Source: Argopecten irradians (Eukaryota > Mollusca > Bivalvia > Pectinida > Pectinidae). From it: a stretch of 64,000 bases of DNA. The stretch's first letter is position 1, and the number at the start of each line of letters is the position of its first letter. The position numbers and the translations under genes were made by a program. Under the pieces are notes generated by a model that did not search any database, was not told the DNA's origin, and saw only the letters and a program-made list of their open reading frames with translations. Below are positions 21,875 through 33,900 of this stretch, one piece after another. The stretch covers positions 41,133,697-41,197,696 of the forward strand of contig NC_091145.1 of the NCBI RefSeq assembly GCF_041381155.1, given 5' to 3'.

Positions 21875-24007
21875 TTATTCGGCGATGGCCTCGCAGATCG
21901 ACTGCAGTAGAATAGGATCTTCAGCTGTCACGCCCTTAGAACACAACCTTTCGAATTTCTTCAGAATTTTGATAAGGAATTTCTTCTTTTTGTCGTCTCT
22001 TGGACCGCCAGTCGGTCTTGGTCCTCCCGGTGGTGGTTTTGGTCTGCGCCGTTTCTCCGGTCTGGGACCACCAGTCGGCCTTGGGCCACCTGTAGGTCTG
22101 ACGTCGTTATCCTCTATAATTTCACAGATTCTGTCCAGTATATCGAACCACTGTCGAGCGGAAGCACGGTTGTCACACACCCTGGTCAGCAGCTTTAATG
22201 TGTTTACAAATAAGCGGCCAGCCTTGTCGCCGGGCATGCGTTTTTCCGGTGTAGATTTTTCCTCTTCTTCTTCTATTGAGCTACAGATTTCCTCTATAAC
22301 AATACGAGCAGGACCTTGTCCAGCGTCGGTGTTCTGAATAGTCTGGCACGCTTTCTTCAACATGTTTAAAGCCTTCTTAGTCAGCGCATCGGGGATAGGG
22401 GTAGGTTTGGGACCTCCGGTAGGTTTGGGACCTCCGGTAGGTTTGGGACCTCCGGTAGGTTTGGGTCCTCCGGTAGGTTTGGGTCCTCCGGTAGGTTTGG
22501 GACCTCCGGTAGGTTTGGGACCTCCGGTAGGTTTGGGTCCTCCGGTAGGTTTGGGACCTCCAGTCGGATTCGGCCCGCCGCCACCCTCAATGATACCACA
22601 AGCTATGTCCAATATCTCATCGTACTCTTTCCCCCACATTTTGGCGCGCTTTGTTTGAGCACTACGTTTGTCACATATATCGGTAAGTGCTGTAAGTGTG
22701 CTCTGGAACAAGCGACCAGCCTTGTCACCTGGCTTCCTTTTTTCTGGTGTAGATTTAGCTTCTTCTGTTAATGCTCCGCAAATTTCCTCCAAGACAATGC
22801 GAGCAGGGCCTTGTCCATCGCTAGTTTTCTCAATCGTCTTGCACGCCTTCTTCAACATATTTAAAGTCTTTTTGATAACTGCGTCAGGAATAGGGGTCGG
22901 TTGGGGCTCTTCAGTTGGAGTCGGCTCACCTGTTGGATTTGGTTCATTGATTATGTCACATATCGTTTTTAAGACCTCTTTTGCCGGTTTCCCTTCAATC
23001 TTCATTTTTAGTTTATCTAAGCCGTCGTTTGCACACAGGTTCTGTAAGGCGGCTAATGCCTTCTCGAACACTACTTCTTTACCACGTTTGTCCATCTCGT
23101 CATCCTTGCTGTCTTCCATGTCAACTTGAGTGTATACTGCAGCACATACTTTCTCTATGGTGTCACGCGCCGGTCCCAGGCCAGTTTTCGGTTTCTCCGC
23201 TAGCTTGCACGCCTTCTTTAACAATTTCATTGCAGTATTCACTTGTTTTTTAAGTGGTTTTGGCTTCATTCTTTTTACGTAGCTTTTGGCATTTGCTGTT
23301 TCTGGACCGCTAGTCGGCCCTGATTCATCATCATCATCATCGTCATCATTATCATCATCATCATCATCATCGTCGTCGTCGTCGTCGTCATTATCATCGT
23401 CATCAACGTCGTCGTCATTATCATCGTCGTCGTCATTATTATCATCGTCGTCGTCATTATCATCGTCATCAACGTCGTCGTCATTATCATCGTCGTCGTC
23501 GTCATCATCGTCGTCGTCATCATCGTCGTCGCCATCATCATCATCATCGTCGTCGTCGTCGTCATCATCATCGTCGTCATCATTATCATCATCATCGTCG
23601 TTGTCGTCATTATCATCATCATCGTCGTTGTCGACGTCGTCATTGTCCTCACCACTTTCCTCATCACTGTCGTCGCTAAAAACAGAACAGATTTGTTCTA
23701 ATTCTTCCTTCAAGGCCATATCGTCGATATCTTCGAAATCAGCATTGTTGCAGATGCGCTGCATTATTTCGAGCAAGCGCGAAATCCCCTCGCCATCAGC
23801 ACGACCTTTACCACGAACCTGGAGTTGATCCATTTCCCCCTGCCCTTGTGATTGTATGACGTTCTGGAGTGCTTGCTCGTTGGCCTTCTCTGACAGCACA
23901 TGCAGAAGTCTCTTTAGCAGCTCTTGGTTGGCAGCACGTGCTTGAACAGGATATGCTACCTGTGTCAACAGCCCAACACAGAGGCAAAACTCCAAAAGGC
24001 GCCCCAT
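21875..24007 (-). CDS. Secreted Asp-rich protein with repeated four-cysteine modules
   Basis: 710 residues from the ATG at 24007, which follows a splice acceptor by two bases. A signal peptide (MGRLLEFCLCVGLLTQVAYPVQA) is present. An N-terminal helical part with two Cys is followed by an almost pure Asp/Asn stretch of about 115 residues (about 112-229). Then come three modules of about 85-95 residues, each with four Cys spaced roughly 21, 36 and 17-25 apart (LKKAC, GPAR...C, L..C, C.II), and a final half module. The modules are joined by Pro/Thr/Gly linkers, the longest with about ten PKPTGG units. Such calcium-binding acidity in a secreted protein is typical of mollusc biomineralisation or extrapallial proteins; that role is inferred. 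I do not recognise the module family. The coding part in view is a single exon, with at least one non-coding 5' exon implied. Confidence 0.85.
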   Translation of the reverse strand: MGRLLEFCLCVGLLTQVAYPVQARAANQELLKRLLHVLSEKANEQALQNVIQSQGQGEMDQLQVRGKGRADGEGISRLLEIMQRICNNADFEDIDDMALKEELEQICSVFSDDSDEESGEDNDDVDNDDDDDNDDNDDDDDNDDDDDDDDDDDDDDDDGDDDDDDDDDDDDDDDNDDDVDDDDNDDDDDNNDDDDDNDDDVDDDDNDDDDDDDDDDDDDNDDDDDDDESGPTSGPETANAKSYVKRMKPKPLKKQVNTAMKLLKKACKLAEKPKTGLGPARDTIEKVCAAVYTQVDMEDSKDDEMDKRGKEVVFEKALAALQNLCANDGLDKLKMKIEGKPAKEVLKTICDIINEPNPTGEPTPTEEPQPTPIPDAVIKKTLNMLKKACKTIEKTSDGQGPARIVLEEICGALTEEAKSTPEKRKPGDKAGRLFQSTLTALTDICDKRSAQTKRAKMWGKEYDEILDIACGIIEGGGGPNPTGGPKPTGGPKPTGGPKPTGGPKPTGGPKPTGGPKPTGGPKPTGGPKPTGGPKPTPIPDALTKKALNMLKKACQTIQNTDAGQGPARIVIEEICSSIEEEEEKSTPEKRMPGDKAGRLFVNTLKLLTRVCDNRASARQWFDILDRICEIIEDNDVRPTGGPRPTGGPRPEKRRRPKPPPGGPRPTGGPRDDKKKKFLIKILKKFERLCSKGVTAEDPILLQSICEAIAE
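23321..23674 (-). repeat. Coding GAY/AAY trinucleotide tract (poly-Asp)
   Basis: Impure GAT/GAC/AAT/AAC triplet repeat of about 350 bp in frame with the Asp-rich protein. Interruptions are almost always single-base changes giving Asn, Val or Gly. GAC and GAT are mixed, so the tract is not a simple single-codon expansion. Length variation between alleles is likely. Confidence 0.9.
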
Positions 24008-24030
24008 GCCTGTAACACACAAGAATGAGA
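24008..24030 (-). promoter_or_regulatory. Splice acceptor before the Asp-rich protein ATG
   Basis: The minus strand reads TCATTCTTGTGTGTTACAG then GCATGGGG, with AG at 24011-24010. The ATG lies two bases into the exon, so the 5' UTR exon and promoter are upstream. I could not place that exon. Confidence 0.6.
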
Positions 24031-24592
24031 ATGTTTACTATCTGGTGTATCACCTAGTAATTAATGGCGGAATAGTCATGGCGACCTTCAATACACAGCC
24101 AGTAAGTGTTGTATTTGGATAACTTGTGTAGTGGTAAACAGGTGTAAATGGACACTATCACCTTTTGTAAACAAACGTCTAAAAAGATTTTGCATCATAT
24201 CTGGCTAAGATGACAATGTGAAAACCGTCAAATCGTCACATGTACATTTTGAATTACCATTTTCAAGATTTTAATGAATATCTGTAAGTTATGATTGGTA
24301 TTGTAATGAGATGGCTTCTCGGTCGAGTTATTGTAAAACAAAACAAAACAGATCTATTAGACAGGTAACATAAGTTATTGTTCAAATGATGGGTTTCGTT
24401 TGTGTCGGTGGTGGAGCATCTTTAAGGTAACAACGCATAATTGTATGTAAGCATGTGGTTAGTTATTAAGACCACGGTGAGGGTTAATATGTGATGATGT
24501 TTATTATATAAATACCTGGGTTAATATGTAAAGTTACGAGATGTATAGTAAACTGCAGATTACTCTTAAGCTATATCGGTATTATTGATGTT
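24031..24592. other. Upstream or intron region of the Asp-rich protein gene
   Basis: AT-rich, no coding sequence. A TATA-like TATTTATATAA on the minus strand near 24500-24510 is a possible promoter element, but nothing else supports it. Confidence 0.4.
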
Positions 24593-24862
24593 TTGGTTGA
24601 ATTACGGTTAGCCTTTGAAACTGGAAGATGGATAGGAGTTCAACGAAACAATAGAATATGTCATTTATGTAATACCGGTATTGGTGATGAATTCCAATAT
24701 CTATTTTTATGTTCAAATTATACTGTAAGCCAGTTACATGGGAATTACATTCCTGCTTACTTCACGAGACATCTTAATCAAACTAAAATGAAAGACATGT
24801 TCTCCATTTTTCATAAAGAATGTTCGCAAATGTATGCTTATTTTTTCTCAGAAATTATGTAA
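24593..24862 (+). pseudogene. LINE (non-LTR retrotransposon) 3' end fragment
   Basis: An open stretch without an ATG start. It reads ETGRW, then a Cys-x2-Cys motif with a distal Cys (ICHLCNTGIGDEFQYLFLC), then a Tyr/Phe-rich tail ending at a TAA after 24860. The ETGRW, C..C, IGDEFHxLxxC pattern is characteristic of the zinc-binding region at the C-terminus of reverse transcriptases of invertebrate non-LTR elements. No RT core is present upstream, so this is a 5'-truncated copy. Confidence 0.6.
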
Positions 24863-25442
24863 TTTGTTATAGTATTAGTTACATCTCAAAATTATCTAAA
24901 ATACATGTATTTTTCTAACATATTAAAACATAAGAATAAGTCAATTATTACTATACTCAATACAAGTGTATTTTTGTTACCAATTTTAAAGGTGAAACAA
25001 TTTGTTGGACAAAATATTATGACACACTGAATTTTGTTCGTAATTTTTTTAATCTTTATACAAATAATGCATTTAATTTCGTCTGTCATGCCTTCAAATC
25101 GAATTCTATATGTATGACCTCTCGTTATACACAATGTGTATCTGAGTGTAATAAAAGAATTGACTTGAAAACTGACATTTATTTCTGCGCTGATGTAGGA
25201 ATAGATTGTGGTTTGATGTATGTAAAGAAGACAACTATTAGTTTGATAATTCTAAGACGCTCGTTGAGAGAAATATACCTAGTAACATAAACCAATTGAT
25301 GTTAGCACTGACACAGGATGGTAAGTGTTGTGTTTACATGGCCAAGTTTATAAATTCTAAAGGAGAAAATAGACAGTAGTTTGAGAACACCAAGTGGCTA
25401 GATGAATCCAAATGGACTTCGTTAAGATATTTAAAATGGACT
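24863..25442. other. AT-rich sequence, no gene seen
   Basis: Non-repetitive. Probably includes the 3' UTR remnant of the LINE fragment just before it. Confidence 0.5.
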
Positions 25443-25667
25443 TGGTTGATACTTGATGCCAGTTTTGATATGACACATGCTGTAATGTGGTTGATACTTG
25501 ATGCCAGTTTTGATATGACACATGCTGTAATGTGGTTGATACTTGATGCCAGTTTTGATATGACACATGCTGTAATGTGGTTGATACTTGATGCCAGTTT
25601 TGATATGACACATGCTGTAATGTGGTTGATACTTGATGCCAGTTTTGATATGACACATGCTGTAATG
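25443..25667. repeat. 45-bp tandem repeat, five copies
   Basis: Five essentially identical copies of a 45-bp unit (tggttgatacttgatgcc, agttttgatatgacacat, gctgtaatg). The identity implies very recent amplification. Being 15 codons long, it gives open frames on both strands, which are by-products. Confidence 0.96.
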
Positions 25668-26173
25668 TACATAACAACTCATATTGATTAAGTTTTGATG
25701 AAAGTGTTATTTTTATTGTAAAAAGTTCCATTCTGTCTGCTGTTGATTCATCTTGACCAATGGACGTAATAGTCATTTACATGGTATAGCGCTAGGGAGA
25801 AAAAACTGTTTTATAGTTGTGTTTTTTTATGTATATATATATATATATTTATGTTTAGTTCATGTTTATTTATGCGGCCAATGACGTAAACATAAAATGA
25901 CTCTCTGGTGACCCAGCGGGACATTTACTTTATTCTAAATTGTTCAATAATATTCATGTATAGGCAATCATTTTGAAGATGATTTTGATAATTTCATTGG
26001 ACAAAGATTTTTTTGCCAGAGCCTAGAGTTGGTGTTTTCAAACCACTCACGTGAACAATTTTGGATTGTAATTTATATAGATTTATATATACAACACATA
26101 CTAGTTACACACACGCATACAGACTGATTGACCTTTATATTTTAATATATTTAATGACAACGGCAGAATTTTG
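25668..26173. other. Non-coding, with a TA microsatellite
   Basis: AT-rich; a (TA)n tract at about 25831-25850. No gene seen. Confidence 0.6.
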
Positions 26174-26317
26174 ATGTATAAAAGAATACGTAATCGTAAA
26201 TCCATGGTAGAAACTGGTAGATGGAATAATGTAAATTATCAACATTTCATTTGTTCTTATTACGATACCAATAATCATATCGGTGATGAATTTCATTATT
26301 TAAGTTTTCAATTTTGA
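26174..26317 (+). pseudogene. Second LINE 3' end fragment
   Basis: A 47-codon open frame with VETGRW, then IGDEFHYL, the same signature as 24593-24862 but more decayed: the first Cys pair is altered to CSYYD and the frame stops soon after. It is an independent, older copy or a more damaged relative. Confidence 0.5.
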
Positions 26318-28729
26318 AAGAAACTTTTTATACCCGGTATACTATTGTACGATACCAAATATTAAAGTTGTACGGCTATTTAACTAAGAAAAGGTTCTTT
26401 TTAAAAAAATTATATTCACTTAACTTGTCCACATTATTATATCTCTTGAATGTTGTAAATATATTTGTCTTTATATTGTAGTTGTCTAAAGAGATTGGAA
26501 AAGGAAAGTTGAAAGTCGAAAGGATAATATCGAAACATCTTTGCGAAACACATATTTAAAATATCAGGATGTATTAGCTAAAATCTTTCTGTTCACAAAC
26601 ATACATACGGTGGTTGGTAATTGGTTGAAACCGTGGCGTAATACTTTGGAGAGAACCAGACAATCAAATGTTCCCCCTAGGGATGAAAAGGTCAGACTTG
26701 GAGTACATGTGTATTCCATGGCCTAGTCGTGACGGGGTATACCGGTTGAGATGTGACTGTTTAATGTATCTTTCCTACCCATGGGCTATAGATAATATTT
26801 GTCCAATTTTCTACCTGATCTGAGGCCAACGTCATTAGCATTGTTGTAACAATCAAGCATGACCAGGCATAAGTTGCTGGCTGAATGGGTGACTACGTAA
26901 TGATACGGTCGAGTAAATCTTCAGCAACAATGCCTGGTAAGTGATAACCAGTCCGATAACTGTGTTGTGATGCGACTGGTTCTCTTTTATCATGTATATG
27001 ATCAATTATGGATTGAGTTTCACATGTATGTTTGCTTTTGCAAGAAAAAGAAACAGAATTTGGCATCAGACAAGCCACCTCTAAGCCATTGGTGACAATA
27101 AAGAGAACTGGAAGAAGATAATATGTTTATGACCAGTTTAACCAGCTATACTACCGAACAATTGAACTTTCCATTAGAATAATCTGATAAAACTAAACTG
27201 TAGAATTTTATTACACATGTTTCCTAGCAATTCAAAACACGGTTAACATTTTGTTACCCTTGTCTTTTATTTATCGTCTAGTCTTTATGTGATTTGACAT
27301 ACATCCTAAAACTAATTCCGCCACAAAGCAAATTTATCCAACATAATTGTTTTCCATTTCGTATTACTGTACCTAACGGAAAATTTCAATATCTAATTGT
27401 GTGGGCATATCAAATACTTGCAGTTCAAAATACTGCAATGTCTAATTTTTTGTTAATAACTAGATAAGTGTCTTTTTATGTTACAATTCTTTTCCCTGAT
27501 CCTTTAATTTCATCAGGGTACGAAATAAATTGCAAACAGTTTGCAAACAAAACTCGTTTTCAATGCTGAAGTAAATACTTTTGACTTTATATTAATGCTG
27601 TGGACCGTATTTATGCCTTAACGACACAATAAAACAATAAATAGATTTAACACATTTTAACCACAATAAAAAAAAACGTTTTCAAGTAATGTTAAGGCAG
27701 AACTCAAAAGGGGGAAAAAAACATGACAAAAAACCTAGATTTAGAGAAAAAAGTTCACTTACGATAGATACGCCAACGAGAAAACGAACCAGTCACTATC
27801 TGATTGTGTTCAAATTGTTATTCCATTATAATACTAAAGATACTAAAATCTCTTACATGATCTTTAGCTGAAGTTATTCATCAAGCGATCAAAAATGGTT
27901 AAATCCTTTCAGTACCCCTTCACTGAAGCCTTTCAGCGACAATAAAAGATGCGCAAATTCGTCTGTTGGAATTATTCCGCCAGAACAAAAATGCAAATAA
28001 ATAATAACATATCATTTACTAAAGTATTTTCAGCGTTTTTTAAAGCTATTTAGAGATCAAAATAAATAAAGGTTAAAGAACAAACTTTGATGAAGCTAGT
28101 CCGCCTACCAGAACAAAACAAATACGATAGTAAAACTTATAAATCTCCGTCTTTTATCTAATTATTAACAAAAGAGAGAAACTTAAATGTAATACATACC
28201 GTTCGTTGGACCTATTCAGTCAGAGTAGGTGTTGGTAAGTGTTTCTCGGTAAGTGATCTTGAAATAGAAGTCGAGCTGATCAATGATCAGTGTTATAATA
28301 TACCCTAACTTGACCAGTGACGTCAAGGAGGGTACCTGCTGGAGACAGAAGCCTTTCACTACACGTGACGCTACAGTGACCAGATCGTGACTGACCATCA
28401 CAAACCGTCCATACAATCGCTTGGTCCTCCGGCAATATCTCTGTATTTATTTTGTTTATCTAAAACATGTTGATGTTTGATTATCTGTGGCTAAAAGGGA
28501 GCTTATTTCAGAAAACTAGTTTTAGTGTATCTTTTTCCTCCAAAATGAAGATTTAAATTAAATATATAAAATAAGTATACACAAATAATGAAGTAATCAT
28601 AGTATTTAAGAAAATAATGATAATTCAGTGGAAAAATAGAACACCAATATTTATAATTCGTTTGTTACAAAAAGGGATCTATTGAGTATATTAATAATGT
28701 GATTGTGTTGAAAAATGAATTGGATCATT
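26318..28729. other. Long AT-rich interval without a supported gene
   Basis: No repeats or domains found. A minus-strand open frame at 26893-27078 (SFSCKSKHTC...) looks somewhat protein-like but lacks a start or splice support. A palindromic CRE (TGACGTCA) lies at 28318-28325 near a TATA-like stretch, too little to call a promoter. Confidence 0.5.
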
Positions 28730-30693
28730 TACAACAAGCAACACACGACTCATAGGCCGGAAACGAAATTTTTTGAAACAAACTATTTTAGTAACAGTTG
28801 CCTTTTGACCTCAAATTCATTTTCCAAGCTATGTTTTCATCTATGTTACCATTGTATGAAGTTAGAACTAATTCTGTCTCAAGTCATAGGCCGGAAACGA
28901 ATTTTTTTGAAACAAACTATTATTTTAGTAACAGTTGCCTTTTGACCTCAAATTCATTTTCCAAGCTATGTTTTCATCTATGTTACCATTGTATGAAGTT
29001 AGAACTAATTTTGTCTCAAGTCATAGGCCGGAAACGAAATTTTTTGAAACAAACTATTTTAGTAACAGTTGCCTTTTGACCTCAAATTCAATTCCAAGCT
29101 ATGTTTTCATCTATGTTACCATTGTATGAAGTTTGAACAAATTCCGTTGACGAGTTCTCAAGTTGTTATCTGGAAACTATCTTTTGTAATAGGGACCTTT
29201 GTAGTTGACCTTTTGACACCAAATTCAATCCCAAGCTCTATTTTCTCATATGGTACCATTGTGTGGAGTTTGTTAAAAATCGTTGATGTTTCTGAAGTTG
29301 TTGTTTGGAAACTAATATTTTGTGAACAATCTATTTTTAGTAATAGTGATTTATGTAGTTGACCTTTTGACCCCAAATCCAATCCCAAGCTGTATTTTCT
29401 CATACGCTATCATGGTATGAAATTTGATCAAAATCCGTTGATTTTTTCTCAAATTATCTCCTGGAAACGTATATATTGTGAATAATCTATTTTTAGTAAT
29501 AGTGACCTTTTTAGTTGACCATTTGACCCCAAATTCAATCCCAAGCTGTATTTTCTCATATGCTACCATCGTGTGAAGCTTTATTAAACTCTCTTGGTTT
29601 TTTTCGCAATATATCGTCTGGAAACGAAAAACTATTTTGAGTAACAGTGACCTTTGAAGTTGACCTTTTGACCCTTGATTCGATTCAAAGTTGTATTTTT
29701 CCATATACTATCAAAGTGTATAAAGTTTGATCAAAAATGCATTGGTGTTTTTTTAAGTTAACGTCTGGAAACTAATATTTTGTAAAACAAACTTTTTTTA
29801 GTAGCAGTGACCTATGTAGTTGACATTTTGACCCCAATTTCAATCCCAAGCTATGATATCCCCTATGTGACCTTTGTATGAAGTTTGAACAAATTCCGTT
29901 GATGTGTTCTCAACTTACCATCCGGAAAATAAAATGATTTGTGAAACAATCTATTTTCAGTAACAGTGACCTTTGAAGTTGAACTTTAGACCCCAAAATC
30001 CAATCCCAAGCTGTATTTTCTTATAAGCTATCATTGTGTGAAGTTTCATCAAAATCCGTTGATGTTTTCTGAAGTTGTTGTTTGGCAACTGTAAACAATC
30101 TATTTTTAGTAATAATGACCTTTGTAATTGACCTTTCGACCCCAAATTCGATATGAAGCTATGTTATCTCCTATGTTACCATTGTATGAAATTTGAACAA
30201 TTTTCTTTGAGGTGCTCTCAACTTATTTGGAAATTAAAATTTTTGAAATATTTTTTTTTTAGTAACGGTGACCTTTGTAGTTAACCTTTTGACCCCAAAC
30301 TAATATTCTGTGAAAAAAAATCTGCTTTTAGTAATAGTGACCTTTGTAGTTGACTGTTTGACCCAAAGTTCAATTCCAAGCTGTATTTTCTCATATGCTA
30401 CCATTGTGTGAAGCTTTATTCAAATCCGTTGATTTTTTTCCTTAATATATCGTCTGGAAACGAAAAAACTATTTGTAGTTACAGTGACCTTTGTAGTTGA
30501 CCTTTTACCCATAAGTTCAATTCCAAGCTGTATTTTCCTATATGCTACCATTGTGTGAGGTTTGATCAAGTCCGTTGATTTTTTTCTCAAGTTATAGTCT
30601 GGAAACGATTGGGAAAGACAGACAGACGGACGGACGGACGGACAAACGGAAACAAACAATTTAGTCCCCTCCGGTTTCACCGGCAGGGGCTAA
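28730..30693. mobile_element. Dispersed repeat block of about 13 diverged units, about 137-145 bp
   Basis: Units contain acctttgtagttgacc, ttttgaccccaaattcaat, cccaagctgtattttc and tttgatcaaaatccgttga. The first three units (28753-29130) are nearly identical and the rest are strongly diverged. The block ends in gacagacagacggacggacg and a hairpin at 30662-30692, tagtcccct-ccgg / ccgg-aggggcta. It has the same architecture as the element at 20911-21574 (tandem core, GACGGACG tract, terminal hairpin) and no coding capacity. Confidence 0.7.
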
Positions 30694-30767
30694 TTATATG
30701 ATAATACTATCTTTTATAATAATGAAGCAAAAACTGACAGGGTGAAAAGCGGAAGTGTGTAACCATA

Positions 30768-30965
30768 TTATTTGGTAAGATTCAGGGATGATTGTTCGTC
30801 CCTGTAAAGCCTTTCTATTAGACGATTTAGTTCGATTCGCTCTGGATTATAGGCATCGTATAAATGTGTATATATGTGGCAGGATTTTGGAATATTCCGA
30901 CCAGCATGTTGTTTGTTTAACGTGAATTTTGTGATACTTATCGCTAATTGAACTAGTAGGTAACC
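30768..30965 (-). CDS. Candidate last exon, unknown protein
   Basis: A pyrimidine-containing acceptor (GGTGTTCCTTCAG) is followed in phase 0 by 65 codons ending at TAA. The second half looks like real protein (HLYDAYNPERIELNRLIERL), helical and charged. Immediately upstream in transcription order is the 4.5-kb 55-bp array. A phase-0 donor exists on its far side at 35705. Together these could form a two-exon gene of 96 residues. No family was recognised, and I found no canonical AATAAA close downstream. Confidence 0.35.
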   Translation of the reverse strand, partial: GYLLVQLAISITKFTLNKQHAGRNIPKSCHIYTHLYDAYNPERIELNRLIERLYRDEQSSLNLTK

Positions 30966-30989
30966 CTGAAGGAACACCGCGCGACTGGA

Positions 30990-33900
30990 CACGGAGTTGG
31001 TAACATATACATTACACACGAGCTCATCACAATTAGGTGATGGCCACGCAATTGGTAACATATACATTACACACCACCTCATCACAATTAGGTGATGGCC
31101 ACGCAGTTGGTAACATATACAATACACACCAGCTCATCACAATTAGGTGATGGCCACGGAGTTGGTAACGTATACAATACACACGAGCTCATCACAATTA
31201 GGTGAGGGCCACGGAGTTGGTAACATATACATTACACACGAGCTCATCACAATTAGGTGATGGCTACGGAGTTGGTAACATATACATTACACACGAGCTC
31301 ATCACAATTAGGTGATGGACACGCAGTTGGTAACATATACAATACACACGAGCTCATCACAATTAGGTGATGGCCACGGAGTTGGTAACATATACATTAC
31401 ACACGAGCTCATCACAATTAGGTGATGGCCACGGAGTTGGTAACATATACATTACACACGAGCTCATCACAATTAGGTGATGGCCACGGAGTTGGTAACG
31501 TATACAATATACACGAGCTCATCACAATTAGGTGATGGCCACGGAGTTGGTAACGTATACAATATACACGAGCTCATCACAATTAGGTGAGGGCCACGGA
31601 GTTGGTAACGTATACATTACACACGAGCTCATCACAATTAGGTGAGGGCCACGGAGTTGGTAACGTATACATTACACACGAGCTCATCACAATTAGGTGA
31701 GGGCCACGGAGTTGGTAACATATTCATTACACACGAGCTCATCACAATTAGGTGATGGCCACGCAGTCGGTAACATATACAATACACACGAGCTCATCAC
31801 AATTAGGTGATGGCCACGGAGTTGGTAACGTATACAATACACACGAGCTCATCACAATTAGGTGATGGCCACGGAGTTGGTAACGTATACATTACACACG
31901 AGCTCATCACAATTAGGTGAGGGCCACGGAGTTGGTAACGTATACATTACACACGAGCTCATCACAATTAGGTGAGGGCCACGGAGTTGGTAACATATAC
32001 ATTACACACGAGCTCATCACAATTAGGTGATGGCTACGGAGTTGGTAACATATACAATACACACGAGCTCATCACAATTAGGTGATGGCCACGGAGTTGG
32101 TAACATATACATTACACACAAGCTCATCACAATTAGGTGATGGCGACGCATTTGGTAACATATACATTACACACCAGCTCATCACAATTAGGTGATTGCC
32201 ACGGAGTTGGTAACGTATACATTACACACGAGCTCATCACAATTAGGTGATGGACACACAGTTGGTAACATATACAATACACACCAGCTCATCACAATTA
32301 GGTGATGGCCACGCAGTTGGTAACATATACATTACACACGAGCTCATCACAATTAGGGGATGGCCACGCAGTTGGTAACATATACATTACACACGAGCTC
32401 ATCACAATTAGGTGATGGCCACGGAGTTGGTAACATATACATAACACACGAGCTCATCACAATTAGGTGATGGCCAAGCAGTTGGTAACATATACAATAC
32501 ACACCAGCTCATCACAATTAGGTGATGGCCACGCAGTTGGTAACATATACATTACACACAAGCTCATCACAATTAGGGGATGGCCACGCAGTTGGTAACA
32601 TATACAATACACACGAGCTCATCACAATTAGGTGATGGCCACGGAGTTGGTAACGTATACAATACACACGAGCTCATCACAATTAGGTGATGGCCAAGCA
32701 GTTGGTAACATATACAATACACACCAGCTCATCACAATTAGGTGATGGCCACGCAGTTGGTAACATATACATTACACACAAGCTCATCACAATTAGGTGA
32801 TGGCCACGCAGTTGGTAACATATACATTACACACGAGCTCATCACAATTAGGTGATGGCCACGCAGTTGGTAATGTATACAATACACACGAGCTCATCAC
32901 AATTAGGTGATGGACACGGAGTTGGTAACGTATACAATACACACGAGCTCATCACAATTAGGTGATGGCCACGGAGTTGGTAACATATACAATACACACC
33001 AGCTCATCACAATTAGGTGATGGCCACATAGTTGGTAACGTATACAATACACACGAGCTCATCACAATTAGGTGATGGACACGGAGTTGGTAACGTATAC
33101 AATACACACCAGCTCATCACAATTATGTGATGGCCGAGGAGTTGGTTACGTATACATTACACACGAGCTCATCACAATTAGGTGATGGCCACGGAGTTGG
33201 TAACATATACATTACACACGAGCTCATCACAATTAGGTGATGGACACGCAGTTGGTAACCTATACAATACACACGAGCTCATCACATTTAGGTGATGGAC
33301 ACGGAGTTGGTAACGTATACAATACACACGAGCTCATCACAATTAGGTGATGGCCACGGAGTTGGTAACACATACAATACACACGAGCTCATCACAATTA
33401 AGTGATGGCCACGGAGTTGGTAACACATACAATACACACGAGCTCATCACAATTAAGTGATGGCCACGGAGTTGGTAACATATACAATACACACGAGCTC
33501 ATCACAATTAGGTGATGCCCACGCAGTTGGTAACATATACAATACACACCAGCTCATCACAATTAGGTGATGGCCACGGAGTTGGTAACATATACAATAC
33601 ACACCAGCTCATCACAATTAGGTGATGGCCACGGAGTTGGTAACATATACAATACACACCAGCTCATCACAATTAGGTGAGGGCCACGGAGTTGGTAACA
33701 GATACAATACACACCAGCTCATCACAATTAGGTGATGGCCACGGAGTTGGTAACATATACAATACACACGAGCTCATCACAATTAGGTGATGGCCACGCA
33801 GTTGGTAACATATACATTACACACAAGCTCATCACAATTAGGTGATGGCCACGCAGTTGGTAACATATACATTACACACGAGCTCATCACAATTAGGTGA

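Noticed and set aside
21885..23828. Plus-strand poly-Ser and GPPVGL open frames
   Set aside because: Antisense shadows of the Asp tract and PKPTGG linkers of the secreted protein, which has the signal peptide and splice acceptor.
26893..27078. Minus-strand frame with a short Cys-rich part
   Set aside because: Starts from a non-ATG codon, has an upstream stop and no convincing splice pair or recognised family.
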